This document shows, piece after piece, positions 53,756 through 64,000 of a DNA stretch of 64,000 nt. Each line of letters begins with the position of its first letter. Position 1 is the stretch's first letter. The notes under the pieces are model-generated. The model ran no database searches. It saw only the letters and a program-made list of their open reading frames with translations, and had not been told where the DNA came from. A program made the position numbers and the translations under genes. Origin of the DNA: Paenactinomyces guangxiensis (GTDB lineage Bacteria; Bacillota; Bacilli; Thermoactinomycetales; Thermoactinomycetaceae); contig NZ_JAECVR010000019.1 of NCBI RefSeq assembly GCF_016055185.1, forward strand, positions 1 through 64,000, read 5' to 3'.

Positions 53756-55408
53756 TTATGAACGAAGTAAACGCCATTTATCTAAAAATGGCAGCAACTT
53801 TTTTCTTAGTTTCGGCACTTTTTCCAGGTCAGACCGCGTCAGCAGCCCCAGCCGGCACAAAGACCAGAAGTAGACCAGTGCTCCTACAGCTACAGATGCG
53901 AGAGAGGTAACGGTCATCGCCAACCGGTATGAAAGATAGTCCGATCCCAGCGACTGGACCGTCACCATCGTGGCATAGGTGGCAACAGCCATCCAGCCTA
54001 CGGCCAAAAACACTTTTCCGATGATTCCACCATTTCCTAAAAAGTCGGCCAAGACTGAACGCAGGGCGACCAGGTTAAGCAGAGTGGCTGCCGCGTAAGA
54101 GACGACCGTTGCAATTGCTGCACCCTGAATATCCCAGATGGGAATCAACCATAAGTTAAGCAGACATTTGACCACAACCCCGATGAATAAATTGCGGGCC
54201 GGCACATAAACCAAACCAGCTCCCTGCAGAATGCCGGCTGAAGTGACGCCAAGTGTGGAAAAGACGGTCGTAAAAGCAAGAATGGCCAGAGCATCCGAAC
54301 CGGCGGCATCTTTAAATAACATTACATTGGCAGGTAAAGCGATCACAGCAAGTCCCACCGAGGCGGGAAGCCCGATCATCCAGGTTAACCTCAAGGCCAG
54401 AGCAGCCCTTTCATTCGCCTCTTTCTCATTTCCTTTTGCTTTCGCTTCAGCAATAGCGGGAACGATAGACAGCGAGATGGCAGTCGCAAAAAAGGCAGCA
54501 AATTGGATCAAAGGTTGTCCCCGATCATAAATACCTTTGGCTTCAATCGCCGCAGCCGTTGTCCAATGATTCTCAACCAGCAGGTTAGCCACTGTAAAGG
54601 AATCAACCAGCGAATAAAGAGGCAGAACCAGTGAACCTATACAAATTGGAAGGGAAAGGGTTAGTATTTTAACAATAATTTGCTTTGTTGACTCCGACTT
54701 TGCAAAGAAGGATGTTTTTATAAGAGTTTGTCCCTTCAGGGGAGCCGGTGACGGCATCATAAGCTGATTGTTTTTCCGCCAGAAAAGCAGCAGTATGATA
54801 AGTGAGCCGGCCGCTCCTGTAAATGCGCCAAAGACTGCTCCCGCACCTGCATACACAAATCCGTAATTCATTTCGATAAAATACCAGGATAAAGCTAAAA
54901 TTGTTGTCACGCGGATCATCTGTTCCACAATCTGTGAAACGGCGGTGGGAATCATATTCTGCTGTCCTTGAAAATAACCCCGGATGGAAGACACGACGGG
55001 AACAATAAGCAAAGCAAAAGAAACCGATTGGATCGGCAGGGTCAATAATTTTCGGCTTCCCATCCATTCCGCTACTTGCCCGGCACCAAAAAACAGGATG
55101 ATAAACGCAAAAAAACCGGTTAAAAACAGCGTGATTGAGGCAACGCGGAAAACCTTCACAGCCCCCGCAGAATCTCCTTCCGCAACTTTCTCGGAAACCA
55201 GTTTGGACACCGCGATCGGGAAACCGGCGGTAGCCAGGATTAACAGGGCGCTGTAGAGAGGATAGACCTGTTGGTATACATACATCCCTTCATTTCCCGT
55301 GATATTTTGATAAGGAATCCGATAGACAGCTCCTAAGATTTTACTTAAGAAAGCAGCCAGGCCTAAAATAGCGGCTCCCTTGATAAAGGATTGTTGCATT
55401 TGTGCCAT
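53756..55408 (-). CDS. yabM: MATE/MurJ-type polysaccharide flippase (YabM, SpoVB-like)
   Basis: Membrane protein of 550 aa with about 14 helices in the MVF/polysaccharide-transporter family. Landmarks: 'LAAFLSKILGAVYRIPYQNI', 'YQQVYPLYSALLILATAGFP' with 'IAVSKLVSEKVAEGDSAGAV', and 'VVSSIRGYFQGQQNMIPTAV'. B. subtilis YabM lies in this exact position and is related to SpoVB, the flippase for spore cortex precursors. The ATG at 55408 (AGAGGG upstream) is preferred to an earlier ATG without a ribosome site. Confidence 0.92.
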   Translation of the reverse strand: MAQMQQSFIKGAAILGLAAFLSKILGAVYRIPYQNITGNEGMYVYQQVYPLYSALLILATAGFPIAVSKLVSEKVAEGDSAGAVKVFRVASITLFLTGFFAFIILFFGAGQVAEWMGSRKLLTLPIQSVSFALLIVPVVSSIRGYFQGQQNMIPTAVSQIVEQMIRVTTILALSWYFIEMNYGFVYAGAGAVFGAFTGAAGSLIILLLFWRKNNQLMMPSPAPLKGQTLIKTSFFAKSESTKQIIVKILTLSLPICIGSLVLPLYSLVDSFTVANLLVENHWTTAAAIEAKGIYDRGQPLIQFAAFFATAISLSIVPAIAEAKAKGNEKEANERAALALRLTWMIGLPASVGLAVIALPANVMLFKDAAGSDALAILAFTTVFSTLGVTSAGILQGAGLVYVPARNLFIGVVVKCLLNLWLIPIWDIQGAAIATVVSYAAATLLNLVALRSVLADFLGNGGIIGKVFLAVGWMAVATYATMVTVQSLGSDYLSYRLAMTVTSLASVAVGALVYFWSLCRLGLLTRSDLEKVPKLRKKLLPFLDKWRLLRS

Positions 55409-55469
55409 TATTTTCCCTCTTTCAAACACCACATTGCTTTTCATTATACAAGAGTGTTTGAAATTGGCA

Positions 55470-55498
55470 AAGAAAAAGCAGGCTTTTTACCTGCTTTC
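55470..55498 (-). terminator. Terminator of spoVT
   Basis: Minus-strand AAAGCAGG / CCTGCTTT hairpin with loop TAAAAAG, followed by TTCTTTG, just past the spoVT stop. Confidence 0.85.
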
Positions 55499-55503
55499 AA
55501 TCC

Positions 55504-56046
55504 TCACTGTTCCATCTGTTTCCCAAGGAAGGCGGCAGCTGTACTGGCCAGCTTGATCTCCGTATCACCCATTTTTACTCCGGCTTTTTTGGAGAGGATA
55601 ATAACAGCACCGATCGGATCCCCTCCGGCATTGATGGGTACGATCACATACGATTGATATTCTTCCGGCGCACCTTTGATAATCTCGGCGTTGCCGGGAG
55701 CCGTTTCTACATGAGTGCGCCGCTGATCCATACAGGATTCAACCAGTTCACCGATCGGCTTGTCTAAATACTCTTTTTTTGAGGCACCTGCGACAGCAAT
55801 CACACCGTCCCGGTCACAGATCAAAGTTATATGTTGCAGGTTTTCGTATAGCGCTTCTGCATATTCCTGTGCAAAATCCCCTAGTTCCCCAATGGGAGAA
55901 TATTTTTTTAAGATAACTTCACCATCGCGATCGACAAAGATCTCAAGCGGATCCCCCTCCCGGATGCGAAGCGTCCGGCGAATCTCTTTTGGAATGACAA
56001 CACGTCCGAGATCGTCGATCCGACGCACAATGCCGGTTGCTTTCAT
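55504..56046 (-). CDS. spoVT: Stage V sporulation protein T, AbrB-type regulator
   Basis: Forespore regulator of 180 aa. The N-terminal swapped-hairpin AbrB domain 'MKATGIVRRIDDLGRVVIPK' is nearly invariant among spore formers, followed by 'EIRRTLRIREGDPLEIFVDR'. A GAF-like domain occupies about 60-180. In B. subtilis SpoVT tunes sigma-G genes. A sigma-G-type promoter precedes it here. Confidence 0.97.
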   Translation of the reverse strand: MKATGIVRRIDDLGRVVIPKEIRRTLRIREGDPLEIFVDRDGEVILKKYSPIGELGDFAQEYAEALYENLQHITLICDRDGVIAVAGASKKEYLDKPIGELVESCMDQRRTHVETAPGNAEIIKGAPEEYQSYVIVPINAGGDPIGAVIILSKKAGVKMGDTEIKLASTAAAFLGKQMEQ

Positions 56047-56113
56047 ATTAGGTACTGCCTCTCTTTCATATAATTTTTCAATCAGGCCCTGGTGCTTTAT
56101 GTCCTAACGCCCA

Positions 56114-56143
56114 TAGTATTGTTCTGCTGCCAAAATATTATGC
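56114..56143 (-). promoter_or_regulatory. Probable sigma-G promoter of spoVT
   Basis: On the minus strand GCATA (56143-56139) and AATACTA (56120-56114) are 18 bp apart. The B. subtilis sigma-G consensus is GMATR-N18-CATWMTA, so only the first -10 base differs. It lies about 70 bp before the spoVT start; spoVT is sigma-G-dependent in B. subtilis. Confidence 0.75.
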
Positions 56144-56157
56144 GGTTGCTGATACAT

Positions 56158-56188
56158 AAAAAAGCAGAGCGTGGTTGCTCTGCTTTCA
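56158..56188 (-). terminator. Terminator of the PrsA-like foldase gene
   Basis: Minus-strand AAAGCAGAGC / GCTCTGCTTTTTT with loop AACCAC, 12 bp past the stop codon. Confidence 0.9.
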
Positions 56189-56199
56189 TCCAGAATTTA

Positions 56200-57240
56200 T
56201 CACTTTTTCTCGGGCTTTGGGGCCGGCAGGAAAGACTTAAATTGAAGTTCATTTTTCACAAGCTGCTCAAAAATCTCCGTACTTCTCCTATTCTTCAATT
56301 CTTGTTTCACGTCTTCCGGCGCTTTATCAATCGCTTGTTTTTTCCGTTCAATCACTTTCATGACATGATAGCCATAGTCTGTTTTAACGGGGTCACTGAT
56401 CTTACCCAGGGGCAGGGTTTTAGCGGCATTGGTAAATTGCGGAACAAAAAATCCTTCCTCCAGTGACCCTTCAATCAAACCGCCTTTATCTTTGGAACCG
56501 GGGTCATCAGAATATTCTTTCGCCAGTTTCGCAAAATCACCGCCCGTTTCCAGTTTTTTCTTCACTTCATCAGCGCGTTTTTTTGCTTCTGCATCGGTTC
56601 GTTTAGGCTGACCCGGTTGTGCTTCACCTTCGTTCACCGCAACAAGGATATGATTCACTTTTACATAATCAAATTGCTTATCTTTCAGCTTCTGTTCAAA
56701 GTAGCTGTTCAACTGGCTGGTCCGGATAAAAAAATTACGCAACTGATCTTTGGTAAAACCTTTACCCTTAATCGCTTCATCCAAATTCTTTGGAGGGTTG
56801 CCTCCATCGGCAGGCGGAGCAGCTTTAAGTTGCTTCTCGATTTCCACCATGGTCTGATCCGCTTGTTTTCGATACTTCTCTTCTCCGCCGAGTTTATCTG
56901 CAATATAGAGTTGTCCTGCCAATTCCTGGGCGAGCTGCGTTTTCATCTCATTGCTTTTTTCTTTGAGACTGGGGTCAGACACGATCATGGCAAACTGTGG
57001 ATCAAGAAAGCTGTAGATATTCATATACAGATGAAGATCCCCTTCAGTAATCTTTCCACCCTTATATTCGGCTACCACTTTTTTGCTGGTTGTGCTGAAT
57101 GGCTTAAATGTTTGCCCTTGCGGTGGAGATTCCTGCTTTGCTTCATTTTCTTCGTTTTTGGCATTACAAGCTGTTATAACCACGGAACCTATTAAAAATA
57201 TTGCCAGAACCCCTGCTACCATTCTATTCCATCGCCGCAT
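56200..57240 (-). CDS. PrsA/SurA-like peptidyl-prolyl isomerase lipoprotein
   Basis: Lipoprotein foldase of 346 aa. Signal peptide with lipobox 'VVITAC' at about residue 24; a SurA-N-like helical chaperone segment (about 50-185); a parvulin domain (about 190-295) with 'VNHILVAVNEGEAQPGQ', 'FAKLAKEYSDDPGSKDKGG' and 'LGKISDPVKTDYGYHVMKVI'; and a helical tail. It would assist folding of exported proteins outside the membrane. The ATG at 57240 lies 9 nt after AAAGGAG and overlaps the mfd end by 17 nt. B. subtilis has no such gene between mfd and spoVT, though related Bacillales do. Confidence 0.92.
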   Translation of the reverse strand: MRRWNRMVAGVLAIFLIGSVVITACNAKNEENEAKQESPPQGQTFKPFSTTSKKVVAEYKGGKITEGDLHLYMNIYSFLDPQFAMIVSDPSLKEKSNEMKTQLAQELAGQLYIADKLGGEEKYRKQADQTMVEIEKQLKAAPPADGGNPPKNLDEAIKGKGFTKDQLRNFFIRTSQLNSYFEQKLKDKQFDYVKVNHILVAVNEGEAQPGQPKRTDAEAKKRADEVKKKLETGGDFAKLAKEYSDDPGSKDKGGLIEGSLEEGFFVPQFTNAAKTLPLGKISDPVKTDYGYHVMKVIERKKQAIDKAPEDVKQELKNRRSTEIFEQLVKNELQFKSFLPAPKPEKK

Positions 57241-60200
57241 TTTGAACTGCTCCTTTCCGTTTTGGAACCACTTCATATTTTATCAGAAATTGTTCAACCA
57301 TTTCTAGCGCGGCCCGGGAAGACATTCCTTTAATCTTGAAGGTGACTCCAATCCGCTGACCGGAAGAAAGGCGGATCTTTCCTGGAAATTCCTGTGCAAT
57401 CCGGAAAAGTTTTTGCCCGTCAATCTTTTCATTCTGTTCCGGGTGCAATTTTAAGGAAATCTCTGTACCTTTTTGCTCAATCGTCTCTACTCCGTACCGA
57501 ATCGCATAAGCACGTATTCTGGCAACACGCAGTAAATTTTGTACCGGTTCGGGCAAATCTCCAAAACGGTCCTCAATTTCTTCTTCCAAATCAGTTACTT
57601 CCTGCAATGTGGTAACCGCACGAATCTTTTTGTACAGCTCAATCTTCTGTTTTTCATCGCGAATGTATTCCGAAGGCAGATAAGCATCAACAGTTAACTC
57701 AATTTGCGGTTCGGGCGGTTGTTCCTGTTGATTCTTCCCTTGCAATTCGCTAACCGCTTCTTTCAGCATCTGACTGTACAATTCGAAACCGACAGAAGCA
57801 ATATGGCCATGTTGTTCGGCTCCAAGCAAGTTCCCTGCCCCGCGTATGGACAAGTCACGCATGGCAATCTTGAAGCCCGAACCCAGCTCGGTAAATTCTT
57901 TAATCGCCTGAAGCCTTTTCTCAGCCGCTTCGGATAATACCTTATCCCTCTGATAAGTAAAGTAGGCGTACGCAATCCGGTTTGAGCGTCCGACGCGCCC
58001 GCGCAGCTGATAAAGCTGGGACAGCCCCATTTTATCCGCGTCATAAATAATCAGGGTATTCACATTCGGGATATCAACGCCGGTTTCAATAATGGTTGTA
58101 CTGACCAATACATCAAACTCCCCGTCCAAAAAATCGAGCATTACTTTTTCCAGCTCTGACTCCGCCATCTGCCCGTGCGCGACGGCAACTCTGGCCTCGG
58201 GAACCAACATGCGGATTTGTTCCGCCATCTGGTCAATGTTATGCACCTGATTATAAAGAAAGTAAACCTGTCCTCCCCGGGCCAGCTCGCGTTCAATCGC
58301 TTCACGCACTAAAGCGGCTGAGTACTCAAGCACATACGTCTGAACCGGGAAACGGTTTTCCGGGGGTGTTTCGATGACAGACAAGTCACGCACCCCCATC
58401 ATGGCCATGTGCAGCGTGCGTGGAATCGGAGTGGCTGACAAAGTGAGCACATCAATATTATGCTTAATCTGTTTGATTTTTTCTTTATGCTTTACGCCAA
58501 AGCGCTGCTCTTCATCAATAATTAAAAGGCCCAGGTCTTTATAAACTATATCTTTTGAGAGCAATCGATGTGTACCGATGACAATATCAACTGTTCCGTT
58601 TTTCAGCCCTTCTATTGTCTCCTTCTGCTCTTTGCGCGACCGGAAGCGGCTCAGCACGCGAATTTGCACCGGATAGTCGGCAAATCGCTCGCGAAATGTT
58701 TCATAATGCTGCTGTGCCAAAATAGTTGTCGGTACTAAGACAGCCACCTGTTTTCCGTCCATCGTCGCCTTAAAGGCAGCGCGAATCGCTACTTCTGTTT
58801 TTCCGTAACCTACATCCCCGCATAAAAGGCGGTCCATCGGCTGCACCCGCTCCATGTCCCCTTTTATCTCTTCAATGGAGCGCAGCTGATCCGGGGTTTC
58901 CTCATACGGAAACATCGCCTCAAATTCTTTCTGATAAGGAGTATCCCCGGAAAAGGCAAAACCTTTGGCCTGTTGCCTTTTGGCATAAAGTTCGATCAGG
59001 TCCTGGGCAATATCCTGTACAGAAGTACGGACTTTATTTTTCACCTTGCTCCATTCACTGCCGCCCAGGCTGTATACTTTTGGAGTACGGTCTTCACTGC
59101 CCACATATTTTTGGATTTGGTCGATCTGTTCAACCGGGACATAAAGTTTGTCATTGCCGGCATACTGAACATGCAGGTAATCCTTGTGCAGCCCTCCCAC
59201 GTTCAGTGTTTCAATGCCGATATAGCGGCCGATCCCGTGATTGACATGTACAACGTAATCGCCCGGTTTAAGTTCCTGGTAATCTTTAATCTTTTCAGCA
59301 TGATCCAGCTTGACCGTGCGTCTGGTGCGCCGTTGCTTCTGGGTAAATACTTCTTCCTCGGTCACAACCGCCAGCCGGATTCCGTTCATCTCAAATCCGT
59401 TTTGCAAAGATCCTACACGAATAATTGGCCGTCCGGGAAGGGGAGGATTCCCGGCCCGTTCCCGTTGCACTTCCATGCCGTAATCGGCTAATACACGTTC
59501 CAAACGTTCCAGCCGCTCTGCAGTGCTCGCTGTAAAAATGACTTTGAACCGGGATTTTTGCCAGCGGTCCCACTCTCCCTTTAACACATGCATCTGTCCG
59601 TGGAATTGCTGCATGCTCCGGCACATCATCTGAATGATGTTTTGCGGCTGAACACCCGGGATCTGCCGCATAAACAGGGACAGATAAATCCGCTGGTGGT
59701 TGTTTTTTAAAATCACATCATCATAAGATAGCGAAATTTTCAACTGAGGCAAAAATTCCCCTTGTTGCAAAAGAGCGGTTTGCCATTCCCCTTCTTCCCG
59801 TTCCATCTGCTTCGCACTTTCTGCAATCCGTGTCGGTTCATCTAAAATCATCACTGATTCCTGCGGCATAAACCCGAGCAAACTCTCACAATCCGGGTAA
59901 ATCCGCTCAATATATTTATAGATACCCGTAAACAGGGTCCCTGTTTTTAACTGCTCAATATCCCAGCCGACCGACTCGGCTAACTTCTCTTTAAGCACGG
60001 GATCTTTCACAGACATCAGACGTTCTTGAAGCAGTTTCTCCACCCGTTCCCCCGCTTGATACAGGGCGTCAGATGAAGCGAAAAGTTCTTTCGCCGGCGG
60101 GACGATTATTTCTTCCCACTTGCCGATTGACCGCTGGTCTGAAACGGAAAACGGGCGAATCGAATCTACTTCATCATCAAACCATTCAATTCGTACCGGC

Positions 60201-60772
60201 TGTGAAAAGTTGGGAGGATAAATATCTACAATCCCGCCACGAACACTGAATTCGCCCGACTTTTCAACCATATCCACCCGTTGATAACCAATTTTCACAA
60301 GATGTTCCACCAAAGGGTCAATCGGCTTTTCTTCCCCTACTTTTAAAGAAAGGTGATTTTGTTTAAACACTCTCTTAGGAGGAAATAGTTTTCTCATTCC
60401 TGCGAACGGAACGATCAGCACGCCGGAAAAACCTTGAGACAACCGTGATAACACATCGACACGCTCTCCCAAGGTTTCATGGCTTGCCAAAGCGATTTCT
60501 GTTGTCACCAGCTCATTGGCCGGATAAAGAAGAACTTCTTCTTTAGGAAGAAACTCTTGCAAGTCTTCGGCTGCTTTTTGTGCCTGATTTAAATTATGGG
60601 TAACCAGAAGGACAGGACGTTTGCTTTCATGAACCAAAGCCGCCACATACAACATGCGGGCAGTCCCCGTCAATCCGGCCACCAATTGTTCCTTCAAGTT
60701 TCTTTCCAGTCCAACCACCGTTGACTGAAAATCATTATCTTGTCTTAATATATGGATCAACGGTCCCAACAA
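57224..60772 (-). CDS. mfd: Transcription-repair coupling factor
   Basis: ATP-driven DNA translocase of 1182 aa that removes stalled RNA polymerase and recruits UvrA. Domains in order: UvrB-like module (about 20-340), RNA-polymerase interaction domain ('[20 protein letters not shown]' near 480), helicase core with Walker A '[20 protein letters not shown]', '[20 protein letters not shown]', '[20 protein letters not shown]' and '[18 protein letters not shown]', then the autoinhibitory C-terminal domain. A TTG at 60772 (AGGAGG 5 nt upstream) is the likely start; a longer ATG reading begins at 60811. Confidence 0.97.
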   Translation of the reverse strand: MLGPLIHILRQDNDFQSTVVGLERNLKEQLVAGLTGTARMLYVAALVHESKRPVLLVTHNLNQAQKAAEDLQEFLPKEEVLLYPANELVTTEIALASHETLGERVDVLSRLSQGFSGVLIVPFAGMRKLFPPKRVFKQNHLSLKVGEEKPIDPLVEHLVKIGYQRVDMVEKSGEFSVRGGIVDIYPPNFSQPVRIEWFDDEVDSIRPFSVSDQRSIGKWEEIIVPPAKELFASSDALYQAGERVEKLLQERLMSVKDPVLKEKLAESVGWDIEQLKTGTLFTGIYKYIERIYPDCESLLGFMPQESVMILDEPTRIAESAKQMEREEGEWQTALLQQGEFLPQLKISLSYDDVILKNNHQRIYLSLFMRQIPGVQPQNIIQMMCRSMQQFHGQMHVLKGEWDRWQKSRFKVIFTASTAERLERLERVLADYGMEVQRERAGNPPLPGRPIIRVGSLQNGFEMNGIRLAVVTEEEVFTQKQRRTRRTVKLDHAEKIKDYQELKPGDYVVHVNHGIGRYIGIETLNVGGLHKDYLHVQYAGNDKLYVPVEQIDQIQKYVGSEDRTPKVYSLGGSEWSKVKNKVRTSVQDIAQDLIELYAKRQQAKGFAFSGDTPYQKEFEAMFPYEETPDQLRSIEEIKGDMERVQPMDRLLCGDVGYGKTEVAIRAAFKATMDGKQVAVLVPTTILAQQHYETFRERFADYPVQIRVLSRFRSRKEQKETIEGLKNGTVDIVIGTHRLLSKDIVYKDLGLLIIDEEQRFGVKHKEKIKQIKHNIDVLTLSATPIPRTLHMAMMGVRDLSVIETPPENRFPVQTYVLEYSAALVREAIERELARGGQVYFLYNQVHNIDQMAEQIRMLVPEARVAVAHGQMAESELEKVMLDFLDGEFDVLVSTTIIETGVDIPNVNTLIIYDADKMGLSQLYQLRGRVGRSNRIAYAYFTYQRDKVLSEAAEKRLQAIKEFTELGSGFKIAMRDLSIRGAGNLLGAEQHGHIASVGFELYSQMLKEAVSELQGKNQQEQPPEPQIELTVDAYLPSEYIRDEKQKIELYKKIRAVTTLQEVTDLEEEIEDRFGDLPEPVQNLLRVARIRAYAIRYGVETIEQKGTEISLKLHPEQNEKIDGQKLFRIAQEFPGKIRLSSGQRIGVTFKIKGMSSRAALEMVEQFLIKYEVVPKRKGAVQNAAME

Positions 60773-60811
60773 ATGTTCCTCCTCTTTTTCTTCCGTCTTT
60801 GTACAATACAA

Positions 60812-60846
60812 AAGAAGCCCCGGCTTGCAACAGCCAAGGCCGTTAT
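60812..60846 (-). terminator. Possible terminator after fin
   Basis: Minus-strand GCCTTGGCT / AGCCGGGGC hairpin with loop GTTGCA, followed by TTCTTTT, overlapping the mfd upstream region. Stem has mismatches. Confidence 0.6.
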
Positions 60847-60949
60847 TGGTAAATGTGATTTATATCCAACGGTTGAACACTCACAGAAGTATTTTCATTA
60901 TAGTCAGAAAAAAAGTACAGTATCGTGATAAAATCTCCAAATGGTTCAA

Positions 60950-61183
60950 TTAATGAAAGAGGTACGGAGAGATGGACCGCTCCGGATTGCCCTCTATCAT
61001 TTTCTGGCAGGATTCGCAAATAACCCGAACCTGCCTGTTTCCACCTATATCACTCGTTATTATATCTTCCCGCTCATCCGGGGTCAACCGATCAAAACCG
61101 AGCTGTGAATCGGTTAGATCCGTGGCATCCAGTTTACCTAACAATGTGTTACAGTAACGGCAGATGTAATTAATCGCCATCCA
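60950..61183 (-). CDS. fin: Anti-sigma-F factor Fin
   Basis: Small zinc-finger-like protein of 77 aa that inhibits sigma-F RNA polymerase and helps the switch to sigma-G. It starts 'MAINYICRYCNTLLGKLDAT' (Cys-x-x-Cys) and has a second pair in 'VICESCQKMIEGNPE'. AGGAGG lies 7 nt before the ATG at 61183; a longer reading upstream is not supported. Length matches B. subtilis Fin (76), and the position between pth and mfd is conserved. Confidence 0.94.
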   Translation of the reverse strand, partial: WMAINYICRYCNTLLGKLDATDLTDSQLGFDRLTPDEREDIITSDIGGNRQVRVICESCQKMIEGNPERSISPYLFH

Positions 61184-61287
61184 TTTGCCTCCTAAAACAA
61201 GAAAGTTTTCCTCTCTAGTATCGCCGGGAGATCGGAATTCATTCATATAGCGGCAAAATGGATATGAGAACGAGGTAAATAGCACCT

Positions 61288-61854
61288 TCATTTCTTTCGA
61301 TTGTATTGGTTCATCGCGTTGAGGAAACCGGATTCCACCCAATGGTTGACTGCTTCGGCAGCACGCTCTGCCGCCTCGCCGACCCGTTCCTGTTCTTCTT
61401 CCCTGAACGGCGATAAAACGTAATCAGGTACGCAAATTCCGGCAGGGGGCCTGCCAATGCCTATTTTGATCCGTTTAAATTGATCTGTCCCTAAATGGTA
61501 AATAATGGATTTAATTCCATTATGCCCTCCCGAGCTTCCTTTTAAACGGAGCCGGATCTGTCCGGGCGGCAAATCAAGATCATCATAGATCACACAGAGA
61601 TCATCGATATCTATTTTCAACCATTCAAGAGCGGGACGGACAGATTCACCGGAAAGGTTCATATAGGTTAATGGTTTTAATAACACCACTTTTTCCCCGT
61701 GAACAAACCCTTCCCCCACTTCTGCTTTCCATTTCTCTCTTTGGATTGGAATTCCCCATTGCCGGCTCAATTCATCTATGACCCGGAAGCCGATATTATG
61801 TCGGGTCCGCGCATACTTGATTCCCGGGTTCCCAAGGCCAACAATCATTTTCAT
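61288..61854 (-). CDS. pth: Peptidyl-tRNA hydrolase
   Basis: Enzyme of 188 aa releasing tRNA from stalled peptidyl-tRNA. 'MIVGLGNPGIKYARTRHNIG' contains the catalytic His and the Asn for tRNA contact; 'VVLLKPLTYMNLSGESVRPA', 'VIYDDLDLPPGQIRLRLKG' and 'SGGHNGIKSIIYHLGTDQF' complete the active site. In B. subtilis this gene is spoVC. Confidence 0.97.
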   Translation of the reverse strand: MKMIVGLGNPGIKYARTRHNIGFRVIDELSRQWGIPIQREKWKAEVGEGFVHGEKVVLLKPLTYMNLSGESVRPALEWLKIDIDDLCVIYDDLDLPPGQIRLRLKGSSGGHNGIKSIIYHLGTDQFKRIKIGIGRPPAGICVPDYVLSPFREEEQERVGEAAERAAEAVNHWVESGFLNAMNQYNRKK

Positions 61855-61884
61855 CGAACTGTTCCTCCAATAGTTCTTCGTTCA

Positions 61885-61916
61885 TGAAAAAAGCGCAACG
61901 GGTTGGTTGCGCCTTT
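61885..61916 (-). terminator. Terminator of rplY
   Basis: Minus-strand GGCGCAACC / GGTTGCGC-type stem (GCGCAACCAACCCGTTGCGC) followed by TTTTTT, 20 bp past the rplY stop. Confidence 0.9.
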
Positions 61917-61936
61917 GTTCATCCTGAGAGAGTCGA

Positions 61937-62542
61937 TTACCCCTCATTGTCCCGATTCTCTTCCGGTGTCCCTTCGGTTTCACCGCCGTCTTCAGCCTTT
62001 TCTGCTTGTGGGGCCACAATAGAGGCAACCACCGTATCCGGATCAGATAAGAGCTCAATGCCTTCAGGCAATGAAAGCTCCTTCAACGTAACAACTTCAC
62101 CTGCTTCCAGAGAGCTGACATCAAAAGTCAGCTCCTGGGGAATTCGGTCAGGCAAACAGCGAATCTGTACCGTACGCAGGGGTTGTTGCAGGATCCCGCC
62201 CGCTTTCACTCCAGCTGCCTCCCCGGTTAGATGAAGCGGCACCTCTGTTTCCACCGGTTGACCCATCTCTACCTTTTGAAAATCGATATGCAGAATCTCC
62301 GCTTTCACAGGTTCTTTTTGTATTTCGCGAACCATCACGGAATGAAGCTGGTTATTTAGTTTTATATTTAATAAACTTTTCGCTGACGCCAGCTGTTTGC
62401 GAAACTCATTCTCGTCCAGATGGATGTGGTAATTTTCGCCTTTACCATAGATCACAGCAGGGACGCGCCCCTGTTTACGCAATTGGTTTAATGCACTGCG
62501 GGTTTGTTTTGCACGTTCTTCTGCATAAATTGTAGCAGACAT
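61937..62542 (-). CDS. rplY: 50S ribosomal protein L25 / general stress protein Ctc
   Basis: 5S rRNA-binding protein of 201 aa. The L25 domain begins 'RSALNQLRKQGRVPAVIYGK' and contains 'LHIDFQKVEMGQPVETEVPL' then 'TGEAAGVKAGGILQQPL' of the TL5-type C-terminal domain; the acidic end (about 185-201) is typical of Ctc. Order prs-ctc-pth is conserved; in B. subtilis ctc is sigma-B-dependent. Confidence 0.96.
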   Translation of the reverse strand: MSATIYAEERAKQTRSALNQLRKQGRVPAVIYGKGENYHIHLDENEFRKQLASAKSLLNIKLNNQLHSVMVREIQKEPVKAEILHIDFQKVEMGQPVETEVPLHLTGEAAGVKAGGILQQPLRTVQIRCLPDRIPQELTFDVSSLEAGEVVTLKELSLPEGIELLSDPDTVVASIVAPQAEKAEDGGETEGTPEENRDNEG

Positions 62543-62630
62543 CGTCCAATCCCCCTTCCAAAAGCATCAATTAAACAAGTATATATCCTATTTTTGGGGG
62601 ATTAAAACCTCCGGGGCGCTAAAAAAATTT

Positions 62631-63572
62631 TTAGTCAAACAATTTGCTTACAGATTGCTCATTATGAACGCGAAGGATGGCTTCTCCGATTAGGGAAGCT
62701 ACAGACAAAGTCTTAATCTTATCCAGCCGTTTACTTTCAGGCAGAGGAATGGTATCGGTGACTACCATCTCCGTAATGTTTGCGTCACGGATGCGATCAA
62801 TCGCCGGCCCGGAAAAGACCGGATGGGTACAACAGGCATACACCTCTTTGGCACCCTGTTCCAGCAGCGCATTTGCGGCAAGTGTAATTGTTCCTGCGGT
62901 ATCAATAATATCATCGATGATAATGGCTGTTTTCCCTTTTACATCCCCTACAATATTCATCACTTCAGCAACATTGGGTTCCGGTCTTCTCTTATCAATA
63001 ATGGCGATCGGGGCCTCCAGTCTCTCGGCCAAACGCCGGGCACGGATGACCCCGCCGTGATCGGGGGAAACCACAACCACATCACTGAGCCCTTTCTTTT
63101 TAAAGTATTGCGCCAAAATCGGTACACCCACCAAGTGATCAACAGGAATATTAAAGAATCCCTGAATTTGTGTCGCATGAAGATCCATTGTAATCACACG
63201 GTCCGCACCTGCTGTTTCAATCAGGTTGGCAACCAATTTTGCCGTTATTGGGTCGCGGGCACGGGTTTTCCGGTCCTGACGGGCATAACCATAATAGGGA
63301 ATCACCACATTGATGGTTCCCGCTGAAGCGCGCCGCAATGCATCTACCATCACTAATAATTCCATCAGATGCTGGTTGACAGGGTCACAAGTTGACTGGA
63401 TGACATAAACATCTGATCCGCGAACGCTTTCATCTAATTTAACATGGATTTCTCCGTCACTGAATTTTCCTACTTGTGCATCCCCAAGCGGAATATTGAT
63501 ATGCTCGCATATCGCCTTGGCCAGTGATGGATTGGAGTTACAGCTAAAAACTTGTAATCGGGAATTAGACAT
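62631..63572 (-). CDS. prs: Ribose-phosphate pyrophosphokinase
   Basis: PRPP synthase of 313 aa supplying nucleotide, His and Trp pathways. Motifs: '[20 protein letters not shown]', '[20 protein letters not shown]', '[20 protein letters not shown]' and the PRPP loop '[20 protein letters not shown]'. The ATG at 63572 gives the family N-terminus '[10 protein letters not shown]'; a longer reading starts at 63626 inside glmU. Confidence 0.96.
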   Translation of the reverse strand: MSNSRLQVFSCNSNPSLAKAICEHINIPLGDAQVGKFSDGEIHVKLDESVRGSDVYVIQSTCDPVNQHLMELLVMVDALRRASAGTINVVIPYYGYARQDRKTRARDPITAKLVANLIETAGADRVITMDLHATQIQGFFNIPVDHLVGVPILAQYFKKKGLSDVVVVSPDHGGVIRARRLAERLEAPIAIIDKRRPEPNVAEVMNIVGDVKGKTAIIIDDIIDTAGTITLAANALLEQGAKEVYACCTHPVFSGPAIDRIRDANITEMVVTDTIPLPESKRLDKIKTLSVASLIGEAILRVHNEQSVSKLFD

Positions 63573-63601
63573 GGGAATACTTGGCCTCCACTTGTTTTCA
63601 A

Positions 63602-64000
<399 letters not shown>

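Overview
This window looks like chromosome of a low-GC, endospore-forming Firmicute of the order Bacillales. The evidence is the sporulation genes (spoIIE, yabP, yabQ, spoVT, spoVB-like, fin), Gram-positive Shine-Dalgarno sequences, and a right half that follows, in reverse, the origin-proximal gene order of Bacillus subtilis (glmU-prs-rplY-pth-fin-mfd-spoVT-yabM-yabN-rqcP-yabP-yabQ-divIC-tRNA-spoIIE-tilS-hpt-ftsH-coaX-hslO-cysK-pabA-folP-folB-folK-dusB-lysS). A Thermoactinomycetaceae-type bacterium would fit, but the sequence alone does not fix the genus.

Layout. 0-9.3 kb: a NarL-type response regulator, a YtkA-like lipoprotein, a membrane site-2 protease, a yknWXYZ-type exporter operon and a polar amino-acid ABC importer. 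9.35-13.1 kb: a group IIC intron, close to the Oceanobacillus iheyensis type, inserted just after the terminator of a tRNA-Ala gene and itself split by a second, different group II intron whose reverse transcriptase is intact. The outer intron is decayed in both protein and domain V. 13.3-19.5 kb: a DUF169 pseudogene, a degenerate protein kinase, a UMF1-type MFS transporter, an acetyltransferase and an SdpA/SdpB-like DUF5819-HTTM pair. 19.5-26.3 kb: an accessory segment bounded by two further group II intron remnants, carrying an acyl-CoA synthetase, a TetR regulator with a 30-bp palindrome, a threonine-dehydratase/ornithine-cyclodeaminase pair (EutB/EutC-like) and a GC-rich acetyltransferase.

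26.3-31.4 kb holds the most unusual locus: a four-gene operon encoding a GrpE-like protein, two different Hsp70s that both stop before the lid domain, and a membrane protein with a J-like domain without the HPD motif followed by TPRs. It reads as a self-contained, membrane-linked chaperone set separate from the housekeeping dnaK system. 31.4-33 kb is mostly non-coding and contains an IS200/IS605-type miniature element and a 43-codon zinc-ribbon ORF.

33-64 kb is nearly all on the minus strand and covers core functions: lysyl-tRNA synthesis, folate, cysteine, CoA, tRNA modification, FtsH, purine salvage, sporulation phosphatase SpoIIE, cell division, ribosome rescue, transcription-coupled repair and PRPP synthesis. 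Compared with B. subtilis, pabB, pabC, yabS, yabT and yabR are absent from their usual places. An IS605-type remnant lies between spoIIE and tilS and supplies the spoIIE stop codon. A Spo0A-type promoter with a 22-bp spacer precedes spoIIE and a sigma-G-type promoter precedes spoVT.
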